DNA from: Sinomonas atrocyanea
Lineage (GTDB): Bacteria; Actinomycetota; Actinomycetes; Actinomycetales; Micrococcaceae
Length of the DNA: 64,000 nt
Assembly (NCBI RefSeq): GCF_030811715.1
Contig: NZ_JAUSRH010000002.1
Span: 62,001-126,000 of the forward strand
Reading direction: 5' to 3'
A model generated the notes under the pieces. The model had not been told where the DNA came from. It saw only the letters and a program-made list of their open reading frames with translations, and searched no databases. The position numbers and the translations under genes are program-made. Shown here piece after piece: positions 17,372 through 26,761 of the stretch. How positions within the stretch are numbered: position 1 is the stretch's first letter; every line of letters starts with the position of its first letter.

Positions 17372-18140
17372 CGGCCGCGTCCTTCCCGATGTAGGCCTCG
17401 ATCACCCGCGGGTCCGCCTGCGCCTCGGCAGCGGTGCCCTCCATGAGCTTGCGGCCGTGGTCCAGCACCACCACCCTGTCCGTGAGCGCGGAGATGAGGC
17501 CCATGTGGTGCTCGACGATGACGATCGTGATGTCCTGCTCGTCGCGCACCTGCTTCACGGTGGCGATCAGCTGCTCGACTTCGCCGTGGGAGAGCCCGGC
17601 CGCCGGCTCGTCGAGCAGGAGCAGCGAGGGCCGGGCCAGGAGGGCCCGCCACAGCTCGATGCCCTTGTGCAGCCCGTGCGAGAGCTCGTCCGCGGGCCGG
17701 TCTGCGGCCCACGCGAGGCCCGCGCGGTCGAGGAGCGCCAGCGCCTCGGCGCGCATGGCCCGCTCTGCCCTGCCGGTGAACGGCAGCCCGAGGGCCCAGG
17801 AGAGCGGGCCGCCAGGCAGTCGGGTGTGGCCGCCGAGGACCACGTTCTCCAGCACGGTGGCGCGCAGCTGGAGGGCGGGGTGCTGGAACGTGCGGGAGAG
17901 GCCGATCCGGGCCAGGTGCGAGGGGGCGCGCCCCACGGCCTCGGCGCCGTCGATGGTGATCGACCCGGAGCTCGGCCGGTAGTGGCCGCTGATGCAGTTG
18001 AAGAGCGAGGTCTTCCCGGCTCCGTTGGGCCCCACGAGGCCGAAGATGGTGCCGGGCTCCACGTCGAAGCTCACGTCCTGGAGCACCTTGACGCCGCCGA
18101 AGTGCAGGTTCACGTCGCTCAGGCTCAGGCGTGCTGCCAT
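17358..18140 (-). CDS. livG: branched-chain amino acid-type ABC transporter ATP-binding protein LivG
   Basis: A 260-residue nucleotide-binding subunit and first gene of the liv operon. Walker A is GPNGAGKT at 37-44 and Walker B is LLLLDEPAAGLSHGEVEQL. The ABC signature region is unusual, reading LSHGLHKGIELWRALLARP instead of LAYGxQRRLEIARAL. The ATG at 18140 is preferred over one 24 nt upstream because GGAGGT sits 7 nt before it. The operator and promoter upstream suggest that import is induced with the O-demethylation genes. Confidence 0.92.
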   Translation of the reverse strand: MAARLSLSDVNLHFGGVKVLQDVSFDVEPGTIFGLVGPNGAGKTSLFNCISGHYRPSSGSITIDGAEAVGRAPSHLARIGLSRTFQHPALQLRATVLENVVLGGHTRLPGGPLSWALGLPFTGRAERAMRAEALALLDRAGLAWAADRPADELSHGLHKGIELWRALLARPSLLLLDEPAAGLSHGEVEQLIATVKQVRDEQDITIVIVEHHMGLISALTDRVVVLDHGRKLMEGTAAEAQADPRVIEAYIGKDAADDAA

Positions 18141-18204
18141 CGGCGTACCTCCGTTGTGCGTCATTGCCGCGGCCTGTGGGGTGGGTCACAGCCGCTTGGG
18201 ATTG

Positions 18205-18233
18205 AAGCTACGGATCGGAGACGAGATTGTCAA
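18205..18233 (-). promoter_or_regulatory. Candidate promoter of the liv operon
   Basis: On the minus strand TTGACA (18233-18228), a 17-nt spacer, then TAGCTT (18210-18205). The -35 hexamer is consensus and lies entirely within the GntR-type site at 18226-18237, so binding there would block polymerase. Confidence 0.55.
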
Positions 18234-18237
18234 CGAT
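18226..18237. promoter_or_regulatory. GntR (FCD-type) operator copy, liv operon
   Basis: ATTGTCAACGAT matches ATTGT-N2-ACAAT with one mismatch. It overlaps the liv -35 box. The same 12-bp pattern occurs at 19048-19059 and 21343-21354. Confidence 0.5.
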
Positions 18238-19021
18238 TTTGGATGCCGGATGGCGGCGCCTCGGCGGACACCGCGTGGAGCCACTCGATGGTGGCGTCCG
18301 TCATGGGGTGGGCGCACCCGAGCGCGTCCAGATAGGAGCGCACCTCGCGCATCTCCTCCTCGCGCCGCGCCGCATGCCGGCGGGTGCCCTCGAGCAGGCG
18401 CTGGACCAGGGCAGGCCCGCCCGGACCGAGCTCCGCGGCGATCTGGCCGGTGACCCAGTCGGCCGCGCCGACGGCGCCCGCGGCCGTCACCGCCTCGAGG
18501 ATGGTGGCGGCGAGGCCCTTCATGAACACGCTGCGCAGGAGCTTGAGGCCCGCGGCGGCGCCCGGCTCGGGGCCGGCCCCGGTGGCGGGGATGCCCAGCG
18601 CGGCAAGCTGGGGGATGAGCGCGGCCTCGCCGGGGCCGCTGACGAGCAGCGGCGTGGCGATCCGGGCCCGGGGGACAGGCGCGAGTACCGCGACGTCGGC
18701 GAAGCGGACCCCCGCCTCGGCCGCCTGCTGTGCGAGGCGGCGCTTCTCCTCGGGACCAGCCGTGTTGAGGTCGGCGAAGAGCGCGTCCCGCGTCATCGCG
18801 GGCAGCGCCTCGCCCAGGGCCGCGGAGGCCGCCCGGCCGCCGACGAGGCTCAGCACGAGGCCGGCGCCGCGGACGGCGTCGCCCACGCTCGGGGCGAGCA
18901 CGACGCCGGGCGGCGCGGCGGCGGCGCGGGGGTCGGCGGCGGCGACGTGCGCGCCGCGGGCGGCAAGGTCGCTCGCATAGATGGTTCCGGCCTCACCGAG
19001 GCCCAGGACGGCGATGCGCAT
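18230..19021 (-). CDS. NAD(P)-dependent oxidoreductase, 6-phosphogluconate dehydrogenase-like (DUF1932 type)
   Basis: A 263-residue two-domain dehydrogenase of the beta-hydroxyacid family. The Rossmann fold begins MRIAVLGLGEAGTIYASDLA with GxGxxG, and VLSLVGGRAAS and LFADLNTAGPEEKRRLAQ follow as in 6PGDH relatives. The all-helical C-terminal part (LKLLRSVFMKGLAATILEAV) contains the conserved Lys used in catalysis by the family. GGGAGGA precedes the ATG. It diverges from the GntR gene across an 87-bp gap that holds a perfect operator-like palindrome 27 bp from its ATG, so it probably belongs to that regulon. The substrate is unknown; a hydroxy acid intermediate of aromatic or side-chain breakdown is a guess. 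Confidence 0.8.
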   Translation of the reverse strand: MRIAVLGLGEAGTIYASDLAARGAHVAAADPRAAAAPPGVVLAPSVGDAVRGAGLVLSLVGGRAASAALGEALPAMTRDALFADLNTAGPEEKRRLAQQAAEAGVRFADVAVLAPVPRARIATPLLVSGPGEAALIPQLAALGIPATGAGPEPGAAAGLKLLRSVFMKGLAATILEAVTAAGAVGAADWVTGQIAAELGPGGPALVQRLLEGTRRHAARREEEMREVRSYLDALGCAHPMTDATIEWLHAVSAEAPPSGIQNR

Positions 19022-19047
19022 GCGGTCCTCCCGCGATTGGTTCTAAG

Positions 19048-19059
19048 ATTGTAGACAAT
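19048..19059. promoter_or_regulatory. GntR (FCD-type) operator between dehydrogenase and GntR genes
   Basis: ATTGTAGACAAT: perfect 5-bp inverted arms around a 2-bp centre, the usual shape for FCD-subfamily GntR regulators. It lies 26 bp from one divergent ATG and 49 bp from the GntR ATG, consistent with autoregulation. Confidence 0.65.
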
Positions 19060-19108
19060 ATCGCGGCTCCGTCCGGGCCGCGAGGGCTCTCCAGGAAGCG
19101 AGCGGACC

Positions 19109-19819
19109 ATGGCGGCAGCAGCGGCGAACGAGGCGACGGCGGCCGCGCTGCCCGCCGTCGGCGCGTCCTCCGAGGGCGGGGCCCAGGCGCGGGTAACGGA
19201 CCAGATCCGGGACGCGATCGTCCGCGGCGAGTACGCGCCGAACCAGCGGCTCATCGAGGCCGACCTGAGCGCGGCCTTCTCCGCGAGCCGTGCCACGGTG
19301 CGCACCGCGCTGCTCGAGCTCGCCGGGGAAGGGCTCGTGGAGCGGCTGCCGAACAAGGGCTCGCGCGTGCGGGCCATCTCGGTGGACGAGGCGATCGAGA
19401 TCCTCGAGGTGCGCATCGGCGTCGAGGGCCTGTGCGCCGCGAAGGTCGCCGAGCACCTCACCGACGAGCAGGCGGCGGAGTTCTCCCGGCTGCGGGCGGA
19501 CATGGTGGCCTCCGTGGAGGAGGGCGACCTCGTCGAGTACTCGCGCCTGAACCGGGCGCTCGATGTCTGGGTGCGCGAGCTCAGCCACCACGCCACGGCC
19601 TCCGACGTGCTGGCCCGGCTGCACGCCCAGAGCGTGCGGCACCAGTTCAGGCTCTCGTCCCGCCCGGCCCGGGCCAAGGTCTCAGTGCTCGAGCACGCCG
19701 CCATCATCGACGCGATCCTGGCGCGCGATCCCGAGGGCGCCGAGCGCGCCGTGCGGGCCCACCTGCTCAGTGTCATCGAGGCCCTCCGCGAGGTCGCGGC
19801 CCGCGAGGCGACTGCCTGA
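19109..19819 (+). CDS. GntR family transcriptional regulator (FCD subfamily)
   Basis: A 236-residue regulator. The winged helix-turn-helix spans about 28-92 (VTDQIRDAIVRGEYAPNQRL, then ADLSAAFSASRATVRTALLEL, then NKGSRVR). The all-helical FCD ligand-binding domain follows (about 100-230) with the metal-ligand-like residues in RLNRALDVWVRELS, HAQSVRHQF and LEHAAIIDAIL. The first 25 residues are Ala-rich and look disordered. The gene stands between the liv operon and the first ligM-like gene, facing the latter. Matching 12-bp palindromes before three nearby transcription units make it the likely controller of uptake and demethylation. Repressor versus activator cannot be told. Confidence 0.92.
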   Translation: MAAAAANEATAAALPAVGASSEGGAQARVTDQIRDAIVRGEYAPNQRLIEADLSAAFSASRATVRTALLELAGEGLVERLPNKGSRVRAISVDEAIEILEVRIGVEGLCAAKVAEHLTDEQAAEFSRLRADMVASVEEGDLVEYSRLNRALDVWVRELSHHATASDVLARLHAQSVRHQFRLSSRPARAKVSVLEHAAIIDAILARDPEGAERAVRAHLLSVIEALREVAAREATA

Positions 19820-19862
19820 TCGCCCCGCGGGCCGCCCTGCAGCCCGACCCTCCGGGACCGCG

Positions 19863-21380
<1,518 letters not shown>

Positions 21381-21462
21381 CTAGGCCCGTGGTTGTCTGG
21401 CAGGACACCCCCTCCGGGGCCCGTCCGGGCCCGGCGGACACGCGCGAAGGGAAGGGTCGACG

Positions 21463-22869
21463 ATGACCGCAGAATCACTGGCAGGCACCGGGCAGCGGGC
21501 CGCCACCGAGTCCCTAGCGGAGGCGATCGCCCGCGTGGGCAGCCCCGTCGAACTGCTCCGCAACCAGGACTGGCCCGCGTTCACGTTCCCGGTGGCGCCC
21601 GAGTTCACGAACTGGCGCGACGAGCAGCGGGCCTGGAACACGACCGTGGCCCTCATGGACCAGTCGCACCACATGACCCAGCTCTTCCTCGGCGGCGCGG
21701 ACCTCATCCCGCTGCTGTCCTCGATCTCGCCGAACACGTTCGGCAGCTTCCGTCCGGGCGTGGCCAAGCAGCTCATCGCGGTCAACCAGGGCGGCTACCT
21801 CATCGGCGACGGCATCCTCTTCTACAACGAGGACGCCCCCGAGGGGCTCGTGCTGATCGGCCACCACCTGCTCATCGACTGGGTCCGCTTCAACGTCGAG
21901 AAGGCCGCGGCGGCCGGCAAGGACGTGCACCACCGCCTCGAGGCCAACTCCCACATGCGCCAGGGCCCGCCCACGTTCTACCGCTACGAGCTGCAGGGCC
22001 CGCGCGCCAACGAGGTCATGGAGAAGGTCTTCGCCGGCCCCATCCCGGAGATCAAGTTCTTCCACATCGGCGACGTCCAGATCGCGGGGCGGCCGGTCAG
22101 GGCCCTCCGCCACGGCATGGCCGGCCAGCCCGGCTTCGAGTTCTACGGGCCGTGGGAGGACCACGAGACCGTGCTGGACGCCCTCATGGAGGCCGGGGAG
22201 GAGTTCGGCATCCGCCGCGTGGGGGCCAAGGCCTACTCGGCCTCGCCCCTCGAGTCCGGCTGGGTGCCCACCCCGTTCCCGGCGATCTTCGACGACGACC
22301 TCGCGGAGTACCGCGCGTGGCTTCCCGCCGCCCGCGCGGGCTCGATCGGCGGCTCCCTGTACTCCGAGGACGTGCACGACTACTACATGACCCCGTACGA
22401 CCTCGGACTGGGCAGGTCGGTGCGGTTCGACCACGACTTCCACGGGCGCGAGGCCCTCGAGCGGCACGCGGAGAACCAGCGCCGCCGCAAGGTCACGCTG
22501 ATCTGGGACGCCGAGGACGTCGCCGCCGTGGTGCGGTCCCAGCTGGAGCCCGGCACCCCGGCCAAGTACCTCGATTTCCCCAAGGCCCGGTACGGCCTGT
22601 TCCAGATGGACGAGGTCATCCACGCTGGCCGCCGCGCGGGCATCTCCACCGACGCCGGCTACGTCGCCTACGACCAGCTCTACATGTCCCTCGCCACGCT
22701 GGACGCCGACATCCCCGACGGCGCCGAGGTGGAGGTGGTCTGGGGCGAGGACCCCATCTCCCGCAAGGCCGCGGTCGACGCCGACCACCGCCAGGTCCGC
22801 ATCCGCGCCACGGTCGCCCCCGCGCCGTACCACGAGTTCGCGAGGACCGTGTACCGTGCCAACGCCTGA
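21463..22869 (+). CDS. GcvT/LigM-family THF-dependent O-demethylase, divergent (copy 2)
   Basis: A 468-residue homologue of LigM/DesA-type aromatic O-demethylases. Shared blocks are FPVAPEFTNWRDEQRAWN, LMDQSHHMTQLFLGG, FYRYELQGPRANEVMEKVF, RALRHGMAGQPGFEFYGPW, SPLESGWVPTPFPAIF, SVRFDHDFHGREALE and RRRKVTLIWDAEDV. It is clearly further from LigM than copies 1 and 3, with a different middle region (HHLLIDWVRFNVEKAAAAGKD). It starts a plus-strand operon: its last 14 nt overlap the tautomerase gene, then dioxygenase and aldehyde dehydrogenase follow. That makes it the demethylase best linked to ring cleavage. A different methoxylated substrate from copies 1 and 3 is likely but unproven. Confidence 0.82.
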   Translation: MTAESLAGTGQRAATESLAEAIARVGSPVELLRNQDWPAFTFPVAPEFTNWRDEQRAWNTTVALMDQSHHMTQLFLGGADLIPLLSSISPNTFGSFRPGVAKQLIAVNQGGYLIGDGILFYNEDAPEGLVLIGHHLLIDWVRFNVEKAAAAGKDVHHRLEANSHMRQGPPTFYRYELQGPRANEVMEKVFAGPIPEIKFFHIGDVQIAGRPVRALRHGMAGQPGFEFYGPWEDHETVLDALMEAGEEFGIRRVGAKAYSASPLESGWVPTPFPAIFDDDLAEYRAWLPAARAGSIGGSLYSEDVHDYYMTPYDLGLGRSVRFDHDFHGREALERHAENQRRRKVTLIWDAEDVAAVVRSQLEPGTPAKYLDFPKARYGLFQMDEVIHAGRRAGISTDAGYVAYDQLYMSLATLDADIPDGAEVEVVWGEDPISRKAAVDADHRQVRIRATVAPAPYHEFARTVYRANA

Positions 22870-24013
22870 GGGGATCCCCTGCCTCCTGATGCGCGGCGGC
22901 ACCTCCAAGGGCGCCTACTTCCTCGCCTCCGACCTGCCCGCGGACCCGGCCGAACGCGACGAACTCCTCCTGCGCATCATGGGCACCCCGGACCCCCGGC
23001 AGATCGACGGCCTCGGCGGTGCCCACCCGCTCACGAGCAAGGTCGCCGTCGTCTCGCCCTCGCCCGACCGCGGAGGCAGCGGCACCGGCTCGGCGGAGGT
23101 CGACTACCTCTTCCTCCAGCTCGGCGTGGACGAGGCGTTCGTGACCGACCGGCAGAACTGCGGCAACCTCCTGGCCGGGGTGGGCCCCTTCGCCGTGGAG
23201 CGCGGCCTCGTCCCGGCAGGCCCCGAGCGCACCGAGGTGCGTATCCGCATGGTCAACAGCGGCAGCATCGCCACCGCGCGCTTCGCGACCCCGGGCAGCG
23301 CCGTGGACTACGACGGCGACCTCGCGATCGACGGCGTGCCGGGCACCGCGGGCGCCATCTCGCTCGACTTCGAGGACACCGCCGGCTCCTCGACCGGGGC
23401 CCTGTTCCCGACCGGCAGCGTCCTCGACACAGTCGAGGGGGTCGAGGTGACCTGCGTGGACAACGGCATGCCCAGCGTCCTGCTGCGCGCGGCGGACCTC
23501 GGCGTGCGGGGCGACGAGGCGCCGGCGGACCTCGAGGCCGACGCCGGCCTGGCCGCCAGGCTCGCGAAGATCCGGGCCGCCGCGGCCGAGCTCATGGGGA
23601 TGGGGGACGTGAGCGGCACGACCGTGCCCAAGCTCGTGCTGCTCTCCGCGCCGTGCGCCGGGGGAGCGGTCTCCACCCGCAGCTTCCTGCCCGTGCGCGT
23701 GCACACCTCGATCGGTGTGCTCGGGGCGCTCACCGCCGCGGCCGGCGTGCTCGCGCCCGGATCCGTGGGCCACGGCCTCGCGGCCCTGCCCGAGGAGGGC
23801 GCCCCGTTCCGGATCGAGCATCCCACCGGGCACTTCGACGTCGACGTCGCCCTCGCACCTGCCGGCGCTGCGGGGGCTGCGGGGACCGGCGCCGCCGACG
23901 CGGCCGCCGGCGGGAGGAGCGCCGCCGGGGGGCTCGCCGTCGTCCGCTCGGCGGCCCTGCGCACCGCCCGGAAGATCTTCGACGGGCGCGTCTTCCCGCG
24001 CCCCCGCCTGTAG
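22856..24013 (+). CDS. PrpF-family tautomerase, 4-oxalomesaconate tautomerase (GalD)-like
   Basis: A 385-residue PrpF/diaminopimelate-epimerase-like isomerase. The start IPCLLMRGGTSKGAYF and MGTPDPRQIDGLGGAHPLTSK are family signatures, followed by NCGNLLAGVGPFA and VDNGMPSVLLRAADLG. In gallate and protocatechuate 4,5-cleavage pathways GalD or LigU isomerises 4-oxalomesaconate, so this enzyme probably shifts a double bond in a ring-cleavage product. The GTG at 22856 lies inside the end of ligM-like copy 2 (14-nt overlap), which argues for a joint pathway. A Gly/Ala-rich insertion near residues 335-360 (AGAAGAAGTGAADAAAGG) is unusual and probably a surface loop. Confidence 0.82.
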   Translation: MPTPEGIPCLLMRGGTSKGAYFLASDLPADPAERDELLLRIMGTPDPRQIDGLGGAHPLTSKVAVVSPSPDRGGSGTGSAEVDYLFLQLGVDEAFVTDRQNCGNLLAGVGPFAVERGLVPAGPERTEVRIRMVNSGSIATARFATPGSAVDYDGDLAIDGVPGTAGAISLDFEDTAGSSTGALFPTGSVLDTVEGVEVTCVDNGMPSVLLRAADLGVRGDEAPADLEADAGLAARLAKIRAAAAELMGMGDVSGTTVPKLVLLSAPCAGGAVSTRSFLPVRVHTSIGVLGALTAAAGVLAPGSVGHGLAALPEEGAPFRIEHPTGHFDVDVALAPAGAAGAAGTGAADAAAGGRSAAGGLAVVRSAALRTARKIFDGRVFPRPRL

Positions 24014-24049
24014 CAGCACCACGCGCCCGCAGCACGAAAGAGGACAGCA

Positions 24050-25003
24050 ATGACCGACTACACCTCGTTCGATGTGGCCCACCTGGGCAACGTCGAGCTC
24101 CTCACCCCGACGTTCGAGAAGAGCCTGTGGTTCTTCCAGGACCTGCTCGCCATGCGGGTGGTCGCCGAGGCCGGGGGCTCCGTCTACCTGCGCACGTGGG
24201 ACGAGTACCAGCTCTACACGATCAAGCTCACCGCGTCCGACGACGCCGGCGTGGGCCGCACCACGTTCCGCACCACGAGCGCCGAGGCCCTCGACCGGCG
24301 CGTGCAGGCCATCGAGGAGATGGGGATGGGCATGGGGTGGGAGGACGGCGAGGTCGGCACCGGGCGGACCTTCACGTTCCGGGACCCGGACGGGCACGAG
24401 ATGGGGATCTACTACGACACCGAGCGCTACGAGGCCACGGACGACAGGCCGGCCCTGAAGAACCAAGCCTCCCGGTTCCCCGGCCGCGGCGTCAACGCCC
24501 GCCGGCTGGACCACATCAACTACCTCGCCAAGGACGTCGTGGCCAACGGCGAGTTCGTCGCGAAGGCGCTGCGCGGGCGCGAGTCCGAGCGGATCAGGCT
24601 CGACGACGGCGGGTACGCGGCCTGGTGGTTCCACTTCAACAACAAGTCCTACGACATCGTGTACTCCGACGACTGGCTCAAGCACGGCAACCGGCTCCAC
24701 CACCTCGCCTTCGCCCCGGACACCCGCGAGGACATCCTCAAGGCCGCGGACATCTTCCTCGAGAACGGCATCCACATCGAGTCCGGCCCGCACAAGCACG
24801 CCATCAACCAGACCTTCTTCCTCTACGTCTGGGAGCCGGGCGGCAACCGCATCGAGTTCGCCAACGCCGGTGCCCGCCTCCTGCTCGACCCCGACTCGCC
24901 CGTGGTCGAGTGGAGCCAGGAGGAGCGCAAGAAGGGCCAGGCCTGGGGCATGAAGACCATCGAGACGTTCCACACCCACGGGACACCCGTGGTCCGGCAG
25001 TGA
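24050..25003 (+). CDS. extradiol (catechol 2,3-dioxygenase-type) ring-cleavage dioxygenase, VOC family
   Basis: A 317-residue two-domain type I extradiol dioxygenase that would open a catecholic ring next to the hydroxyls with O2 and Fe(II). The iron ligands of the C-terminal module are visible: His155 (RRLDHINY), His217/218 (RLHHLAFAP) and Glu269 (GGNRIEF). The N-terminal module is the non-metal duplicate (HLGNVELLTP to DPDGHEMGIYYD). The second-shell His/Tyr residues HKHAINQTFFLYVWEPGGNR match catechol 2,3-dioxygenases. A GAAAGAGGA ribosome-binding site precedes the ATG. The position after a LigM-like demethylase and a tautomerase suggests the substrate is the demethylated phenol, but which carboxylated or alkylated catechol is unknown. 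Confidence 0.87.
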   Translation: MTDYTSFDVAHLGNVELLTPTFEKSLWFFQDLLAMRVVAEAGGSVYLRTWDEYQLYTIKLTASDDAGVGRTTFRTTSAEALDRRVQAIEEMGMGMGWEDGEVGTGRTFTFRDPDGHEMGIYYDTERYEATDDRPALKNQASRFPGRGVNARRLDHINYLAKDVVANGEFVAKALRGRESERIRLDDGGYAAWWFHFNNKSYDIVYSDDWLKHGNRLHHLAFAPDTREDILKAADIFLENGIHIESGPHKHAINQTFFLYVWEPGGNRIEFANAGARLLLDPDSPVVEWSQEERKKGQAWGMKTIETFHTHGTPVVRQ

Positions 25004-25049
25004 CACCCTAGAAGTACCCACCACCACCGCACGAAGGAGTGTGGAGACC

Positions 25050-26552
25050 ATGACCGAGACACTGGACCAGGCAGCCCCCGCGGCGCCCGTCACCACGGGG
25101 CTGTACATCGGCGGCGCCGAACGCCAGGCCGCCGCGACGCTCGAGGTGGCGGACCCCGGGAAGCCGGGGACCGTCGTCGGCCACGCGGCCGCCGCGAGCG
25201 CGGCCGACGTCGACGACGCGATCGCCGCAGCCAAGGCCGCCTACCCGGGCTGGAGCGCGCTCGGGGCGGCCGAGCGGGCCGAGCGCATGCGCACTGCGAT
25301 CGAGGGCATCGCCGAGGCCCGGGACGAGGACGCCGCGATCCTGTCCCAGGAGAACGGCAAGGTCCGGCTCGAGGCGTGGGACGACTCCCTCGTCTTCGAG
25401 ATCCGCTGGAACCTCGCCCTCGCGCTCGCCGACCAGGTCGACGCGGCGACCGTCCTGGCGCCCGCCCCCGGCATCCCGGTGACCACGACGGTCGGGTACC
25501 AGCCGCTCGGGGTCGTCACCGTGATCGTCCCGTTCAACTGGCCTATCGCGATCCTCGGCGCCTCGCTTCCGCACGCGCTCCTGGCCGGCAACACGGCGAT
25601 CGTGAAGCCGCCGCCCACCACTCCGCTGGCCACGACCCGGGTGGTCCAGCGCATCGCGGAGAAGCTCCCGCCGGGCGTGCTCAATGTGGTCACCGGGAAG
25701 GACGCGGAGATGTCCGCGCTCATCACGAGCCCGGACATCGCGAAGGTCTGCTTCACCGGCAGCGTCGCGGGCGGCAAGAAGATCATGGAGATGGCCTCGG
25801 GGTCCCTCACCCGGGTCACGCTCGAGCTCGGCGGCAACGACCCCGCCGTGATCCTCGAGGACGCGACCCTGGACGACGCCGAGCTGGACCGCCTGTACGC
25901 GGCCATCTTCGACACCACTGGGCAGATCTGCATGAACGCCAAGCGCGTCTATGTGCACCGGTCGCGGATGGACGAGGTGGTCTCGGGCCTGTCCGCGCGC
26001 CTCGAGAAGGCCGTGATCGGGTACGGCCTCGACGAGGGCACCACCATGGGGCCGCTGCACTCGCCCGTGCAGAAGGCGTTCGTGGCCGAGCTCATCGAGG
26101 AGGCCAAGGCCTCGGGCGCCGACGTGCGGGAGTTCGGCACGCTGCCCACCGACCCCGAGCTGGCCGGCGGCAACTTCCTGCGCCCCGCGCTCGTGATCGA
26201 CCCGGATCCGGCGCTGCGCGTGGTCACCCACGAGCAGTTCGGCCCGGTGATCCCGATCCTGCCGTTCGACACCGAGGAGGAGGCCGTCAGGGCCGCCAAC
26301 GACACCTGGGCAGGCCTGTGCGGCTCGGTGTGGTCCGCGGACCCCGCGCACGCGGACCGGATCGCCCGCCAGCTCGTGTGCGGGTATGTGTGGGTCAACG
26401 ACCACGGCGCCACCCGGCTCGACCTGCGCGCCCCGTTCGGCGGCATGAAGCAGTCGGGGCTGGGCCGCGAGCAGGGGATCGAGGGCGTACGGGCCTTCCA
26501 GGACACCCGCTCGGTGGCCCACCTCGACCCGGACGCCCTCGCGGCCGGCTGA
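25050..26552 (+). CDS. NAD(P)-dependent aldehyde dehydrogenase, probably for a ring-cleavage semialdehyde
   Basis: A 500-residue aldehyde dehydrogenase superfamily enzyme. It has the PFNWPIAILGASLPHALLAGN cofactor region, IVKPPPTTPL, FTGSVAGGKKIM, the general base Glu259 (TLELGGNDP), the nucleophile Cys294 (TTGQICMNAKR) and EQFGPVIPILPF. The ATG at 25050 is preferred because GAAGGAG is at 25033-25039, too close to an in-frame GTG at 25041. It is the last gene of the operon with dioxygenase and tautomerase. By analogy with 2-hydroxymuconic semialdehyde dehydrogenase it would oxidise the aldehyde made by extradiol cleavage, giving the dicarboxylate for the tautomerase. A vanillin dehydrogenase role is an alternative. 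Confidence 0.86.
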   Translation: MTETLDQAAPAAPVTTGLYIGGAERQAAATLEVADPGKPGTVVGHAAAASAADVDDAIAAAKAAYPGWSALGAAERAERMRTAIEGIAEARDEDAAILSQENGKVRLEAWDDSLVFEIRWNLALALADQVDAATVLAPAPGIPVTTTVGYQPLGVVTVIVPFNWPIAILGASLPHALLAGNTAIVKPPPTTPLATTRVVQRIAEKLPPGVLNVVTGKDAEMSALITSPDIAKVCFTGSVAGGKKIMEMASGSLTRVTLELGGNDPAVILEDATLDDAELDRLYAAIFDTTGQICMNAKRVYVHRSRMDEVVSGLSARLEKAVIGYGLDEGTTMGPLHSPVQKAFVAELIEEAKASGADVREFGTLPTDPELAGGNFLRPALVIDPDPALRVVTHEQFGPVIPILPFDTEEEAVRAANDTWAGLCGSVWSADPAHADRIARQLVCGYVWVNDHGATRLDLRAPFGGMKQSGLGREQGIEGVRAFQDTRSVAHLDPDALAAG

Positions 26553-26567
26553 CGGGCACCGTGGACC

Positions 26568-26620
26568 AGAGGACCGGAGGCCGCCGTCGCCGACTGCGGC
26601 GGGGCAGCCTCCGGTCCTCT
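26568..26620 (+). terminator. Hairpin terminator after the aldehyde dehydrogenase gene
   Basis: Arms AGAGGACCGGAGGC (26568-26581) and its exact complement (26607-26620), 14 bp, with a second small stem inside the 25-nt loop (CGCCG/CGGCG). It separates the ring-cleavage operon from the metF-purU unit. Confidence 0.7.
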
Positions 26621-26682
26621 CTGCTGCCGTCCCGAGGAAGTGCGGCAGACCGCCTCGGTCCCGGAGAATTCTGTGCCAGATA

Positions 26683-26703
26683 CCTATGGACATTCCCTAT
26701 GGA
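26683..26703 (+). promoter_or_regulatory. Direct repeats upstream of metF
   Basis: CCTATGGA occurs twice, at 26683-26690 and 26696-26703, a 13-bp period close to one and a quarter DNA turns, in the only AT-rich stretch of the 209-bp gap. It is probably part of the metF promoter or an activator site. The binding protein is unknown. Confidence 0.4.
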
Positions 26704-26761
26704 GATAGTTAGATTCGACACAGGACGCAACGTGGCGCCCGAGGCGAAAGGAGTCCGGAAC

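Noticed and set aside
26553-26761. THF riboswitch before metF
   Set aside because: No recognisable folate-aptamer core; the region holds a terminator hairpin and short direct repeats only.
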